DNA from: Clitoria ternatea
Taxonomy: Eukaryota; Streptophyta; Magnoliopsida; Fabales; Fabaceae
DNA length: 64,000 nucleotides
Reading direction: 5' to 3'
Assembly (NCBI GenBank): GCA_037962975.1
Contig: CM075674.1
Coordinates: 42,050,501 to 42,114,500, forward strand
Position numbers and translations under genes: made by a program. This document shows positions 35,436 to 46,300 of the stretch, piece after piece. The notes under the pieces were generated by a model. It ran no database searches. It had not been told where the DNA came from and worked only from the letters and a program-made list of their open reading frames with translations. Each line of letters starts with the position of its first letter. The stretch's first letter is position 1.

Positions 35436-36215
35436 CCGTACTCTTACGATTGAGATATATTTTCCCAGGATGGATGATCTCAATCACCTATTGTGATTTG
35501 ATGATGTAACTCCTGGCGTGGACAATTCCCATCATCATCATTATGATGGAAGACCCAACCATCATCCTTATAGATGAAGTATGGCCTTGTCAAGACTTAA
35601 TTATCATTCCTCTTTTAAAGGAACGCTTCTCTTAGAACGGATAATCTCAATTACTCATTCTGTAAATTGATGATGTAAATCCCACTACAGACACCTGATT
35701 GAAGTATTTTTGCAGTTCCTTAAGCTTGGAACAATACTCTCACAATGGATGACGTTTTTCCCTCCAGTGAGAACAATACGAATTAATACTAGTCATCCAT
35801 CCTGTGACACCGCTGTTGTGAACAACGGATCAACTCCTTCTCTCCCCAAAAGAATTAAGGGTAATGCCCTATAACAGGTACCAATCCCTTAACATACTTA
35901 TACTTGGGGACAGTATTCATGTATATAATTATCCGTTCTAAAACTTATCTATTTCGAATGACTTGTTTAATTTTCTTCGAGACAGTTATTTTAATCCGAA
36001 CTCAAGTTGATAGCACTGAACGGATTATTGAATACTAAAACGATAAAAGTATAACAAATACATCTCAATTATATTATTCTTCATAAAGTATTGAAGATAA
36101 TGCTTGAAAGGAATAATATTCATTCATGAAAACCAAATTACATGTGTATTGTTCAAAATTAATCAAAACCGGAGCTGATCCCATAACACAGCTTTACATA
36201 TGCAAAACAACAAGA

Positions 36216-36831
36216 CTACGGAAGGGGAATTTGCTCTTGGGGCTTTTGCTGTCCCTCTTCTTCTCTGAAGTCTTGAGTTCCTCCCTTAGAGGCTTCTTCT
36301 GGAGCTTTTTCTTCAGGCACTCTTGTACCTCCTTCAGACGAAACGCCTTCTGGCATAGGAACAGTGGAATCCGATCCCATGCTTTAACCCTCGGGAAGAG
36401 GGGGCAAGCCATACAAGGATTCTGGAGGATCTTCATGACGATCTTCAACCACAGCGACTAGCTTCCCTCCGTGGAATTCATAGAACGGACTCATACCATA
36501 GAGGTTTAGCTTCACAGCGGGGTTGCGGTAAAAAACCTGGCGTATCGCTAGGCCGAAGGATTCTTCAGCAACTTGTTCTAATAGCGTGGGAAAAAATCTT
36601 TGTTCTACGATAAAAAGTCACATCGTCAGAACGGTAACAATCATTACTCACCTCACTATCGGAAGAGTGACTATACTCAGAGGATGACTCTTAGGAGGGA
36701 AGAATCACTCTCCGCCGTGAGTAAGATCCCTTTTCCAAGTGATGTGACTCAGCCCTAGGAAAAACCACAGGGATTCTTCCCCCACGGTGGCCAGAGATGT
36801 GAGAAGCTAATCTCCCCCTCCTAAGGCGCAT
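36216..36831 (-). pseudogene. Antisense gene-like region in the gag-only element
   Basis: Three protein-like stretches read on the minus strand. First: ATG 36829-36831 to TAA 36691-36693 (46 residues, basic, starts MRLRRGRLASHISGHRGG), followed in the same frame by a serine-rich stretch ending at a GAG/GTGAGT donor-like site. Second: 36608-36384 (75 codons, contains FGLAIRQVFYRNPAVKLNLY and FYEFHGGKLVAVVEDR). Third, in frame with the second after one TAA: 36380-36216 (54 residues, Glu/Pro-rich). It looks like a decayed two-exon gene, but I could not find a splice that restores one frame. I recognise no family. TAT-lineage elements such as Grande are known to carry antisense frames in this position. 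Confidence 0.5.
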
Positions 36832-37018
36832 TTTTTCAAGAGAAACAGAGAAATGGAAGACGAAACTACAGAGGAAAGAAAATGGTTACCTAAGATAGCA
36901 ACAAAAATAAAGACAGGAAAAGCTTCACAAAATAAGTAGCAGGCGTCTCTGTAAAATTTTTGCAGAGTGTTGCTAAGGAATCAGAAGCAAGTGATTCCCA
37001 GAATTCACTAAGTGTTTC

Positions 37019-37025
37019 TTTTATA
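37019..37025 (-). promoter_or_regulatory. TATA box of the antisense region
   Basis: TATAAAA on the minus strand lies about 190 nt upstream of the antisense ATG. Further upstream on that strand are TGGGCCCA (37165-37172) and AATGGGCTT (about 37190-37200), matching site-II-type TGGGCC/T elements of plant promoters. Confidence 0.5.
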
Positions 37026-37568
37026 AGAGACGAAGGGGTTCGGTTACCAACTCCTGGGGTTATGTCGTTTATGACTAAGCGTGTCGATTCGCAACCCAAA
37101 CGACGTAGTCATTTCAAACTCATGGGCGCCAAAATAGCGTCGATTCACCAAGGGGTCTCTCCACTGGGCCCAGAAGTTTTAAAAATTGTAAGCCCATTAA
37201 GCCCCAGGCGACGGTTACTGAAATACACGCCTCCAATGCAATAATTGCTTGCCCACGTGTTTAAAGGTATTTAATGCCTAATCATGCGATGCGATTTATG
37301 CCTTACAGCCGTTACTCAAATTTCAAGAGTCTCAAGTTTCAAAAAACTTTCAGGATTCTCATACAACGAATCTTTGTTCGGATCCGTTGTAGTGACATTA
37401 TGACAACGGAGCCTTATCCATAGAATGGCTCCTCATGACATAATAATGCTGAACAATACACATGTAGGTAAATATTTTTAGCATAAGTATACCGGCATCC
37501 AGACTTCTCGCAGGTTGTATAGCTTATGTGAACAACTACACAGTCCCTCACACAAGCTAGGGGACATA

Positions 37569-38336
37569 TGATCCGGGCTCGATACCGGTATCCATTCTAT
37601 AAGACAGTATGACGTCTCTTGACCATTCTTCAATGTGTCACCGGTGTCATCGGTATACATCCGAACTCTAAATCTATATCAGGTGTTCTTCCTATATCGG
37701 TTGTACAGGATAACGCCATGCACATCGGATAACACTCACGTCACCATACAGAAGACAATGGGCATTACTACAGGGACAAGGATAAAGATTCCATTTTTCA
37801 CACTATGAGCCATAATATGCTCCTGGAAATAATCAAATTGTCCCCTAAGACTAGCCCTACTTTCTCTACGCTCAATATAAAATAGCCACTTGCCTCAATC
37901 ATGCTGGCAAGTGCACATTAAATAATAATTTATTTAATTAATGGAGGTTAGTGGTTCCCCACTAACAAGTCCTCGTATATCGAGCCAATTAGGTTTAAGA
38001 ACTCTCTTCATTTTTACTGGAGGGGGATCTTTTTTTTCTCTTTTTTGCTAATATTTGGATTCCATATAGTGATCATAAAACATTCCACATTTGGAATACT
38101 ATTACTATTGCTGACTTGATCGTCAAAGAATCTTCGCAGGTGACACCACCTTTCGCCCACATCAACGCGTAAGGTCGGTGTGAAGGACCTCTAGGACGCC
38201 CAAACCGCTCTCTTCATATTGGGACTCTGGATATACATACCGGATACTTACAGAACCGGTCTTCAATCCCATTCAATGTTTGACTTTTGTGACTGGCCCC
38301 ACACCGGATCTCTTGACCCCGGTGCAAGACAGATCA
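37569..38336 (+). repeat. 3' LTR of the gag-only element
   Basis: Starts TGATCCGGGCTCG after a purine-rich AGCTAGGGGACATA that could serve as the polypurine tract. It is colinear with the 5' LTR throughout. Confidence 0.85.
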
Positions 38337-38567
38337 ATAAGGATATGACAAACAAGAACTAATAAATGACAAGCAACAATTAAGACGTAAAAACAAAGGT
38401 TAAGCACTCAAAACAATTTCTAAAAACTATAGAATACATCCCTGTCCAAGCTATGACAAATACCAACTCAAAATCAACTTCTAATCACCAAATTATAATC
38501 AAATCAATTGATATGTATTTAAAAAGTAATTTATCTCTTTGCTGATTTTTTTTTTATTTTTAAGCTA

Positions 38568-38639
38568 CTGGCGATAGCCTAATGGATAAGGCGTGTCACT
38601 TCTAATTAGACAATTGTTAGTTCAAGTCCCACTAGGCAT
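38568..38639 (+). pseudogene. tRNA-Arg-like pseudogene (unit C, type 2)
   Basis: Shares the unpaired CTGGCGA acceptor of the other type-2 copies. The T stem is further changed (GTTAG/CCCAC), and the anticodon loop CTTCTAA is kept. Confidence 0.65.
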
Positions 38640-38845
38640 GCATATAGAATTTAATTATTTTTTAGATAAGAATTATAAAAAACATTACTGTAGGAAATAC
38701 CCTATATGTCATGTTAACAGACTATTTAAAAAATTATTTTTTTGAACACGTAAATAAATATTAACCTTTACATTAAATAAAAAATATATTCACTCATAAT
38801 ATTATTATTATTGCTATAAAATTTTATATAAAATATTAATTGTAA

Positions 38846-38917
38846 GTGTTTGTGGCCTAATGGATAAGGCGTTCGTCTTCTAAATAGACGATTGTGGGTT
38901 CGAGTTCCATCAAACTT
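38846..38917 (+). pseudogene. tRNA-Arg-like pseudogene (end of unit C, type 1)
   Basis: The acceptor GTGTTTG and D arm are intact. The anticodon stem is disrupted (TTCGT/ATAGA) and the B box reads GGTTCGAGTTCC. Confidence 0.65.
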
Positions 38918-38934
38918 CTAAAGAGCGGCCTCGA

Positions 38935-39259
38935 TATGGTTGTGATATTCTTTCTGAATTTCCTTTCATGTATAAAAACTAGAAGTTCAATATCAAATAT
39001 TACACAAATTTAGTCTTTGTATCCTATTTTCATATTTCAAATTATTGCTCATTTGTTTTATAGTATCAAGAGCTTGAACTTTAATCTGGGTATTATTTTT
39101 TTTAGTTCTTAACTCTAAGAATTGAAGGTAGTGGACTGAACTGGTTATCATGGACTCACAGAATGGAGGAAATGGATCAAATATGCAGTTTGGTGTTATG
39201 TATGGAAGCTTTTATCCAGGGACAGGATTTATGGGATTTCGTGGCAGGACACATGTCCG
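38935..39259 (+). mobile_element. Copia 5' fragment: LTR end, primer site, start of gag
   Basis: An LTR-like AT-rich block with TATAAAAA near 38972 is followed by TATAGTATCAAGAGCTTGAA (near 39060), close to the initiator-Met primer site TGGTATCAGAGC of copia elements. An ATG at 39150 opens a Gly/Ser/Asn-rich frame (MDSQNGGNGSNMQFGVMYGS) that stays open until it is cut at 39260 by a CACTA-type repeat. The left end is lost in the tRNA array. Only about 325 bp remain, so the assignment rests on the primer site plus the following ATG. Confidence 0.5.
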
Positions 39260-39823
39260 CACTAGCGACCGAACATCATTTTGTCGCTAATGTGAAAAAC
39301 CTAATGATGTCAACCTACCGTCGCTAAAATGTTACAATGACCAACAATGCTTAATTGGACGACAGACACAGTAATGGAGCCCATGTAGCTTTATCTAGCG
39401 ACAGCACGTCGCTGTCGTTAAGTTAGAGGGAAAGCAAAAAAAACGAGGAATGTAAATATAGCGACGATATTTGCAATGGACGTGTGCAAAACTTAGCAAC
39501 GACTACTTGCTAGTCACTGATTTGGTAGCTAATTTACTCTCTTTCAACTTAGTGGCTGGCAAAAGTGATGCTAGCGACGGATGGCTAACAAAAAATTTGG
39601 AGGGAAAACAAAAAACATTGGAGGGAGGTAAATTTAGCGACGGCTTCAGCAATGGTGTATGTTAGAGACGGATTCAGCGAAGGCGTTTTGGTCGTCGCTG
39701 ATATGGTAGCTAATTTCTTTTTCAAAGTTTTTTTTCTACAGTGATCGTTGACTCGGTCACTAATTAGCGACGACTCTTGTCGGTTGCTGTTTTTTGTAAC
39801 TATCAGGGTTTTTGTTAGTAGTG
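39260..39823. mobile_element. Small CACTA-type element (non-autonomous, left end degraded)
   Basis: The right end is CACTACTAACAAAAACC on the minus strand (39823 inward), a CACTA terminus. The left edge has CACTAGCGACCG at 39260. The interior is rich in TAGCGACGG/CCGTCGCTA repeats in both orientations, like subterminal repeats. No transposase is present. No 3-bp target duplication matches (CCG against TTA), so the left end may be truncated. Confidence 0.6.
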
Positions 39824-41404
39824 TTAACACTTAGAGAGTTGTATCAATTGAACTTGCTTTTTTTTGCAAAAATTAAACCTGTTTGAAGTAGTTTTCAATT
39901 TAAAACTTTAAGATTTTCTAAAAATTTTAAAAAATAATTTTTAAATTCTTAATTATAAATTAAAAACTATAACATTAATAATTGTGAAATATAATTTTCA
40001 AATTGTTTTTAAAATATATTTAAAAAGTTAAAACTATTTTATTTAGAACTTATTTATGTTTTACTTTTCAAAATAAAAAGATAAAAAAAATACGGCCACC
40101 TTAATGAACCTAGTTTTCTACAAACATTTCTTATCGAATGTAGATATCTCTAAATTATGTTTTTACATACGTAAATTTCAAAAATAAGAAAGGTAAGGAC
40201 CTAAGTGAACATTGATGAATAATTAAAAGGAAATATTAAGAAATATCCTCAGAGTATGAATTAACAAAGTAAAAAAAATATTTAAAACATTATTAATGTT
40301 AATGTAATATAATATTTAAAAAAATCCTAATTAATTATTAAATGAATGATTAAACTAATGAATTATAGTTAAATAAGGATTCAAACATGGTTAAATTAAT
40401 AATAATAATAATAATAATAAATTAATGTTATTTAATCATTTAACCAAGTTTATGATCTAATTAATAAATTTGATAAACATAATTCTATCAATCTCTTGTT
40501 ACAAATTTTCATTATTGACAAAGTTAATACTTAATTAAAATCTAGATATTAGTATGTCAGACAAATCCAAAATAAGAAAATATATTAATAAAAAAACAGT
40601 AACAACAGCAAGCTGCCGGCAGCCGGCGGTTAAGGACCTTCCAGTGCAGATATTATAGACATTACAAATTAGAAGACGTGACAACCACATTATGAAAGCT
40701 ATCAAATCTTAACCGTCTATTCTAATTGTCCCATCAATATCAGCCCTCCGATTACTCCAAATGTCTTGGTAACGCGTTTTCTCCATATTTCCAACAAAAC
40801 ATTTCTTTTTCCATAACAGAAAAACCGGTATTTGTTTTTCTTTCTCTTTCCTCGTTCATTTCTGACCCTGTCACGTTCCTGTCTTAGTTTTTCATTTTCT
40901 TTTTCATCCCAATTCCACCCTTCAATTTTCGCCAAAGTTTCAACCTTTGCACCTTCGGAATCAAAACCCTCCTCCCAAGTTCCAACCTTTACACGCATTT
41001 CCCTCGTTTTAACATTATGGTTAATGCAAGCTATTTTCATGTCCTTCAAATCTTGAAAAGCCTTTCCTTTTTTCTTTTCTGTTTTTAGTTTTTTTTTATT
41101 CTTCCCATTTAATTGGATGCGCTTCTCTCAGCATACTTGCATGATCTTGTGATCATGCCTCACACTATGCGGCAAAAGCAAAACCTTTGTTGTTCAAGGT
41201 TAATTCTGGTATCAATTGAATTGCACCATATAGCTGACAAGGTAAATTCATGCAATTTTTTTCCTTTTTTTTTTTTCAATTTGAGGGGAAAAAACAAAAT
41301 GGGGTTTCGGGTTTTTATGGTTCTAGTTTTTGTTCATGATCAAAATTTGGTTTTTTTATTGGTTTTTTAAGATGTTTTGTAGAAGGAGTAGTATCTAGCG
41401 TCAG
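39824..41404 (+). promoter_or_regulatory. Upstream region and 5' leader of the kinase gene
   Basis: AT-rich sequence with an (ATA/AAT)n run near 40400-40425 and one GC-rich patch (GCTGCCGGCAGCCGGCGG) near 40610-40630. A pyrimidine-rich leader occupies about 40820-41120. A possible 5'-UTR intron is suggested by GACAAG/GTAAATTC near 41240 and an AG shortly before the ATG at 41405, but no TATA box stands out. Confidence 0.4.
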
Positions 41405-43329
41405 ATGGGAAACTGTGTTGGATCGAGAGCCTCTAAAGATGCAGCATGTAATTTTCCAAGTTCATTCTGGTGCTCACATGGGCACAAGAAAGAGGGTTCT
41501 CATCACCAACCACACAATCATAAAGGTGGAAAAAAGGCAAAACATGCTGTAGAAATTGTTCAGAACAAGCCTCCACAGGTAGTGAGAATTGAGAACGATG
41601 ATATGAAAACAGTACCACCTCAACCCAATGAGACTAAACCAAAACCTTCAGAGCCACAAACAAACCCAAAGAAGCCACACAATGTGAAGACAGTTGCAAG
41701 TGCAGGGCTGAAAGCAGATTCTGTTTTGCAAAGGAAAACTGGTAGCCTTAGGGAGTTTTACAATTTGGGGCCAAAGCTTGGACAAGGACAATTTGGAACC
41801 ACTTTTCTTTGTGTGGAGAAGGCCACTGGGAAAGAGTACGCTTGCAAGTCAATATTGAAGAGGAAACTTCTTACAGATGAGGATGTGGAGGATGTGAGGA
41901 GGGAGATTCAGATAATGCATCACTTGGCAGGTAGTGTTGATGTGATATCCATCAAAGAGGCTTTTGAGGATAATGTTGCTGTTCATGTTGTGATGGAGCT
42001 GTGTGCAGGGGGTGAGTTGTTTGATAGGATTGTGGAAAGAGGGCATTACACTGAAAAAAAAGCAGCTGGACTTGCAAGGACTATCGTTGGTGTCATTGAG
42101 TCTTGCCACTCCCTTGGAGTCATGCACAGGGATCTTAAGCCTGAGAATTTTCTCTTTGTCAATCAAAAGGAAGAATCTCCTCTCAAGGCAATAGATTTTG
42201 GACTTTCTGCTTTCTTCAAACCAGGTTTGCCTGAAGAAAGTTTCATTTTTAATTTCTTCCCTTTTCCAATTAATATCTATGTTCAATTGTCTGCTTTTGG
42301 TTTTGATCAATTCTTTTTGTGGATCATTTATTGTAGTACTCATTAGGTATTCTGTGTACTTTGTATTGTGGAACTTAATATTGGTTCCAATTTGACAAAG
42401 TAACGAGCCTCTTTGAGTGTGCCTATACTTACTAATAGGTTAGTGATCATAAAGAATGTTAGAGCAATAAGCTAAGAGCATTAGTATAGGAAGAAGAATA
42501 AACTACAACCCCAAAACCTCCTCATTAGAACCCATTGAAACAAATAATTTTTGTAATTATAGCACCCAAAAGGTCATGTCAGCTCAATAATTCAAGGCAT
42601 GTCAATATAGAATTTACAGGATATAGAAAATTCTTTTTTGCTATGATTTTCTACCTGTGGAGAAATATTTTTCTTGTTGTGCCTAATATGCTAACTAATG
42701 GTATGGATTATATATTTTGTTGTAACATATGATTGTCTTGCTTTTCTGAAAACAAAAAGATGAAAACAAAAGAAAACTTGAAGAAAGAAATTTTATATCT
42801 TTTGAATTGTTTTTATAAAATTTGTATGTATGACATCTCGGTGCTGTTGAGGGCGAGGAGTGATCGCCGGTGCATGGGAACGGATAAGAAGCGGCTTCTG
42901 GCAGGCTTCTAGCGGGGAATGTGTCATCCCGGGCACTGTTGAGGGCGGGAGTGATCGCCGATGCATAGGCACAGACAAGGAGCGGATCCTGGCAGGCTTT
43001 CAGTGGGAGGGACACATGAACGAATCGAATACATACCAGAATGAGACGAATCCAAAGACTATATAGGTATGAGACTATACAGTCGAGGATAGCTTAAAGG
43101 AATGAATTCGTACTACCTATACCAACAAATGCATTACCTTTTCGGTGGCCTATCACTTAAGGACTCCAAAGTTAAGTGTGCTTAACTTGGAGTAATTCTG
43201 GGATGGGTGACCTCCTGTAAAGTTTTCGGGAAGTGTGTGAGTGAAGACAAAAGCACACTAGAAAGGTCTCGTGTTGGTCTGTGGGGAGAGTTGTTCATTC
43301 TTAAAAAGCAGCCGGGATGTTACAGTATG

Positions 43330-43383
<54 letters not shown>

Positions 43384-46300
43384 TACTATCCTGCAATAAA
43401 ATTTGTACAAATCAATCACATAACTATGGTAATAAAATACATATTAATACATGTTCCCCCCTCAAATCCCTCCATGTCATTGGGAGATTAATTAGTTTAG
43501 GTCATAGCCTAATGGGCCAGGCCTATTCTGTAACCTAAGTATAAAAGTATCTGTTGAAAGTATGTCAGACTCAAGTGACACATATTGAGAAATAAGAGAC
43601 CTTCTCCCTAAGGGAAATTCTCTAGGGTTTTGTGCTCTACATTCATTGTGTGAACAATATAGATCAAATCTATCCTAATTAGGGATAAAATATTAACCAT
43701 TAAATTTGTCCTAATTAGGAAAAAAAATATTAGCTCCACAATTAGCTCTCCACAACACTCCCCCTCAAGCTGGTGAATATATATCTATCATTCCTAGCTT
43801 GCAAGTAAGATTTGTAAATTTCTCTGTGGGAAGTCCCTTGGTGAATATATCTGTCAACTTAAGTTTTGAAGGAATATATTCGGTGGTTATAAGACCATTG
43901 TCCAACTTCTCCTTAATGAAATGTCGGTCTACCTCTATGTGTTTTTTACGGTCATGCTGAACCGAATTGTGTGTGATGCTGATGGCAGATCTTATTGTCA
44001 CAAACCAGTCTTATAGGAGCTTCATACTTTATTTTGAGGTCATCAAGTGTAATCTTTATCCATAACAGCTCAAACCCCTTGAGCCATAGCTTTAAATTCT
44101 GCTTCAGCACTTGATCTTGCAACTACATTTTGCTTCTTGCTTCTCCATGTCACCGAATTTCCTCCTAAGAACATACAATATCCTATGGTGGATCTTCTAT
44201 CAACAACTGAACCTGCATAGTCAGCATCAGGATATATTGCCAAGGATAAGTTTCCCTCTTTTTTGAATAGCAATCCTTTTCCTGGGAATGTCTTCAAGTA
44301 CTGAATAATTCTAGTTACTATCTACAAATGACTCTCTTGGATCATGCATAAATTGACTAACCACACTAACTGCATAGGCTATATCGGGCCTGGTGTGGTA
44401 TAAATAAATAAGCTTTCCCACAAGTCTTTGGTATTGTACCTTGTCTACTTCTAGGCTCTTTTCATCACTCCCAATTCTATGATTTTGTTCTATGGGTGCT
44501 TTAATAGGCTTACATCCCAACTTTCCAATCTCTTTGAGAAGATCAAGGATGTATTTCCTCTAAGAGATAAAAATACCTTGTTTAGAGTATGAAATCTCAA
44601 TCCCAAGGAAGTACTTTAACCTCCGGAGATCCTTCATCTCAAACTAAGCATCCAATCTCTCCCTCAAAGTCTATTTTTCAAGTTCATCATTACCTACAAT
44701 AATCATATCATCTACATAGAACAAAAGTAGAGTGAGTTTGCCATCCTGTGAATGTTTTATAAAGAGAGTATGATCACCTTGGCTTTGTTTGTACCCCAAG
44801 GATACCATAGCCTGAGTGAACCTTCCAAACCAAGCACGAGGTGATTGCTTGAGGCCATATATAGAGCCTTTTTTGTCTATAAACCTTATTCTCTCCATTG
44901 GTGGTATTGTATCCAGGTGGAATCTCTATATATACTTCTTCCTCCAGGCTCCCATGTAAGAAGGCATTTTTAACATCAATTTGATACATCTCCCAACCAA
45001 AGTGAGCAGCCAAGGAGATGATAATTCTCACCGTGTTCATTTTTGCTACTTGGGCGAATGTCTCCTCATAATCAACCCCATATGTTTGAGTGTATCCCTT
45101 TGCCACCAACCTTGCTTTATATTTATCTAGTGTGCCATTAGATTGATATTTAACTGTGTATATCCATCTACAATTCACTACCTTCTTGTCCTTTAGTCTT
45201 TCTATAATCTCCCAACTTGCTCCTTTCCAATGCAGTTATTTCTTCATTCATGGTTTGAACCCAATTTTTATCCTTTAAGGCTTGTTGTACTAATGTAGGA
45301 ATCCTAATGGAATCAATAGCTGAAATAAAACTCTGATACTACATAGAAAGGTTTTTGGCAGACACAAATTGGGATATAGGATATTTGGCACAAGACCTTT
45401 TTTCTTTTCTCAAGGCAATAGGTAAATCATCTGAGTTAGGATCACAAGAGGTATTTAAGGTATTTTCAAGACTATGAGTTCTTACCTCTGGTTCAAACAA
45501 TTGAAGTTGTTGTAGGACGTGTTTTTCCCTTCACTAATATTGATTCTTAAAAAATTTGTCCTCATTATTCTGTACTAGTGTTGGTTCAAGGTCTTTGGCC
45601 TTCTCCATAGGAATGGGATCCTGTAACATAGGAATATGTGACAACTCAAGGAGATCAGCTTCTAGACTATTCTCCCCTTAAAGCTGAGAACTGGTAAAGA
45701 AAGACTCTGTTTCATGAAAAGTGACATCCTTGGAGACATAGACCCGACGACTTTGAGGGTGATAACATTTGTACCCTTTTCTATTTGAGGCATAACCTAT
45801 GAAGACAAATTTAATGGCCTTAGGATCTAACTTACCCCGATGAGGACTATGATCATGGACAAAAATAGAACAACCAAAGACACGCCTCTAAAGACTATTC
45901 ATCATAAGGACAGAAGAATGGAATGTAGTCATGACTTGAACAAGACTAAGATCTTCTAGGACACGAGAGGGCAATCTATTAATTGAATAAGTGGCGGTAG
46001 TAAGACTTGGGAACAGACATTTGAAAGAGTAAAGCTCTAGTTACCTCAAGGAGATGGCGATTTTCCTATTCTACTACCCTGTTTTGTTGTGGGGTGTCCA
46101 CACATATCAACTCATGAATAACACCATTTCTTTAAAGAAGTTGGAAAAGTTTTGATTTACATATTCTCTTCCATTATCAGAAAGCAATCTCTTAATTGGA
46201 CTCCTAAATTGTTTTTGAACCATATGATAAAAATTTATAAATAATTGGAAGACTTCAGACTTATCTTTCATGAGGAATATCCAAATAACCCGAGTACAGT

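Larger units (their letters stand above)
32314..38336 (+). mobile_element. Gag-only LTR retrotransposon, TAT-like, 6.0 kb, complete ends
   Basis: LTRs of 769 bp (32314-33082) and 768 bp (37569-38336), both starting TGATCCGGG and ending CAGATCA. Target duplication ATAAG at 32309-32313 and 38337-38341. The 4.5-kb interior has only gag; no protease, reverse transcriptase or integrase is seen. The gag zinc-finger region (KYCDFHEQTGHSTDEC) is of the TAT/Athila kind. A 68-bp tandem array and an antisense gene-like region fill the space to the 3' LTR. It therefore resembles terminal-repeat elements with a gag domain that borrow pol from relatives. Confidence 0.88.
38342..38917 (+). repeat. Tandem unit C, right part
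   Basis: Resumes with GATATGACAAACAAG, carries a type-2 and then a type-1 tRNA-like copy, and is followed by AAAGAGCGGCCTC. The array ends here. Confidence 0.75.

Noticed and set aside
36194..36448. 84-residue minus-strand frame with Lys/Glu-rich text
   Set aside because: It overlaps the antisense region in another frame; the frame giving two adjoining stretches around one TAA looks more coherent.
36126..36461. 111-residue plus-strand frame in the gag-only element
   Set aside because: It is a shadow of the antisense stretches, which have the more protein-like composition and upstream promoter motifs.
41849..42343. 164-residue minus-strand frame across kinase exon 1
   Set aside because: A shadow of the kinase exon in another frame, with no domain.
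43155..43290. A functional 5S rRNA gene
   Set aside because: Too diverged and inserted within an LTR with a target duplication; it is the 5S-derived part of a Cassandra LTR.
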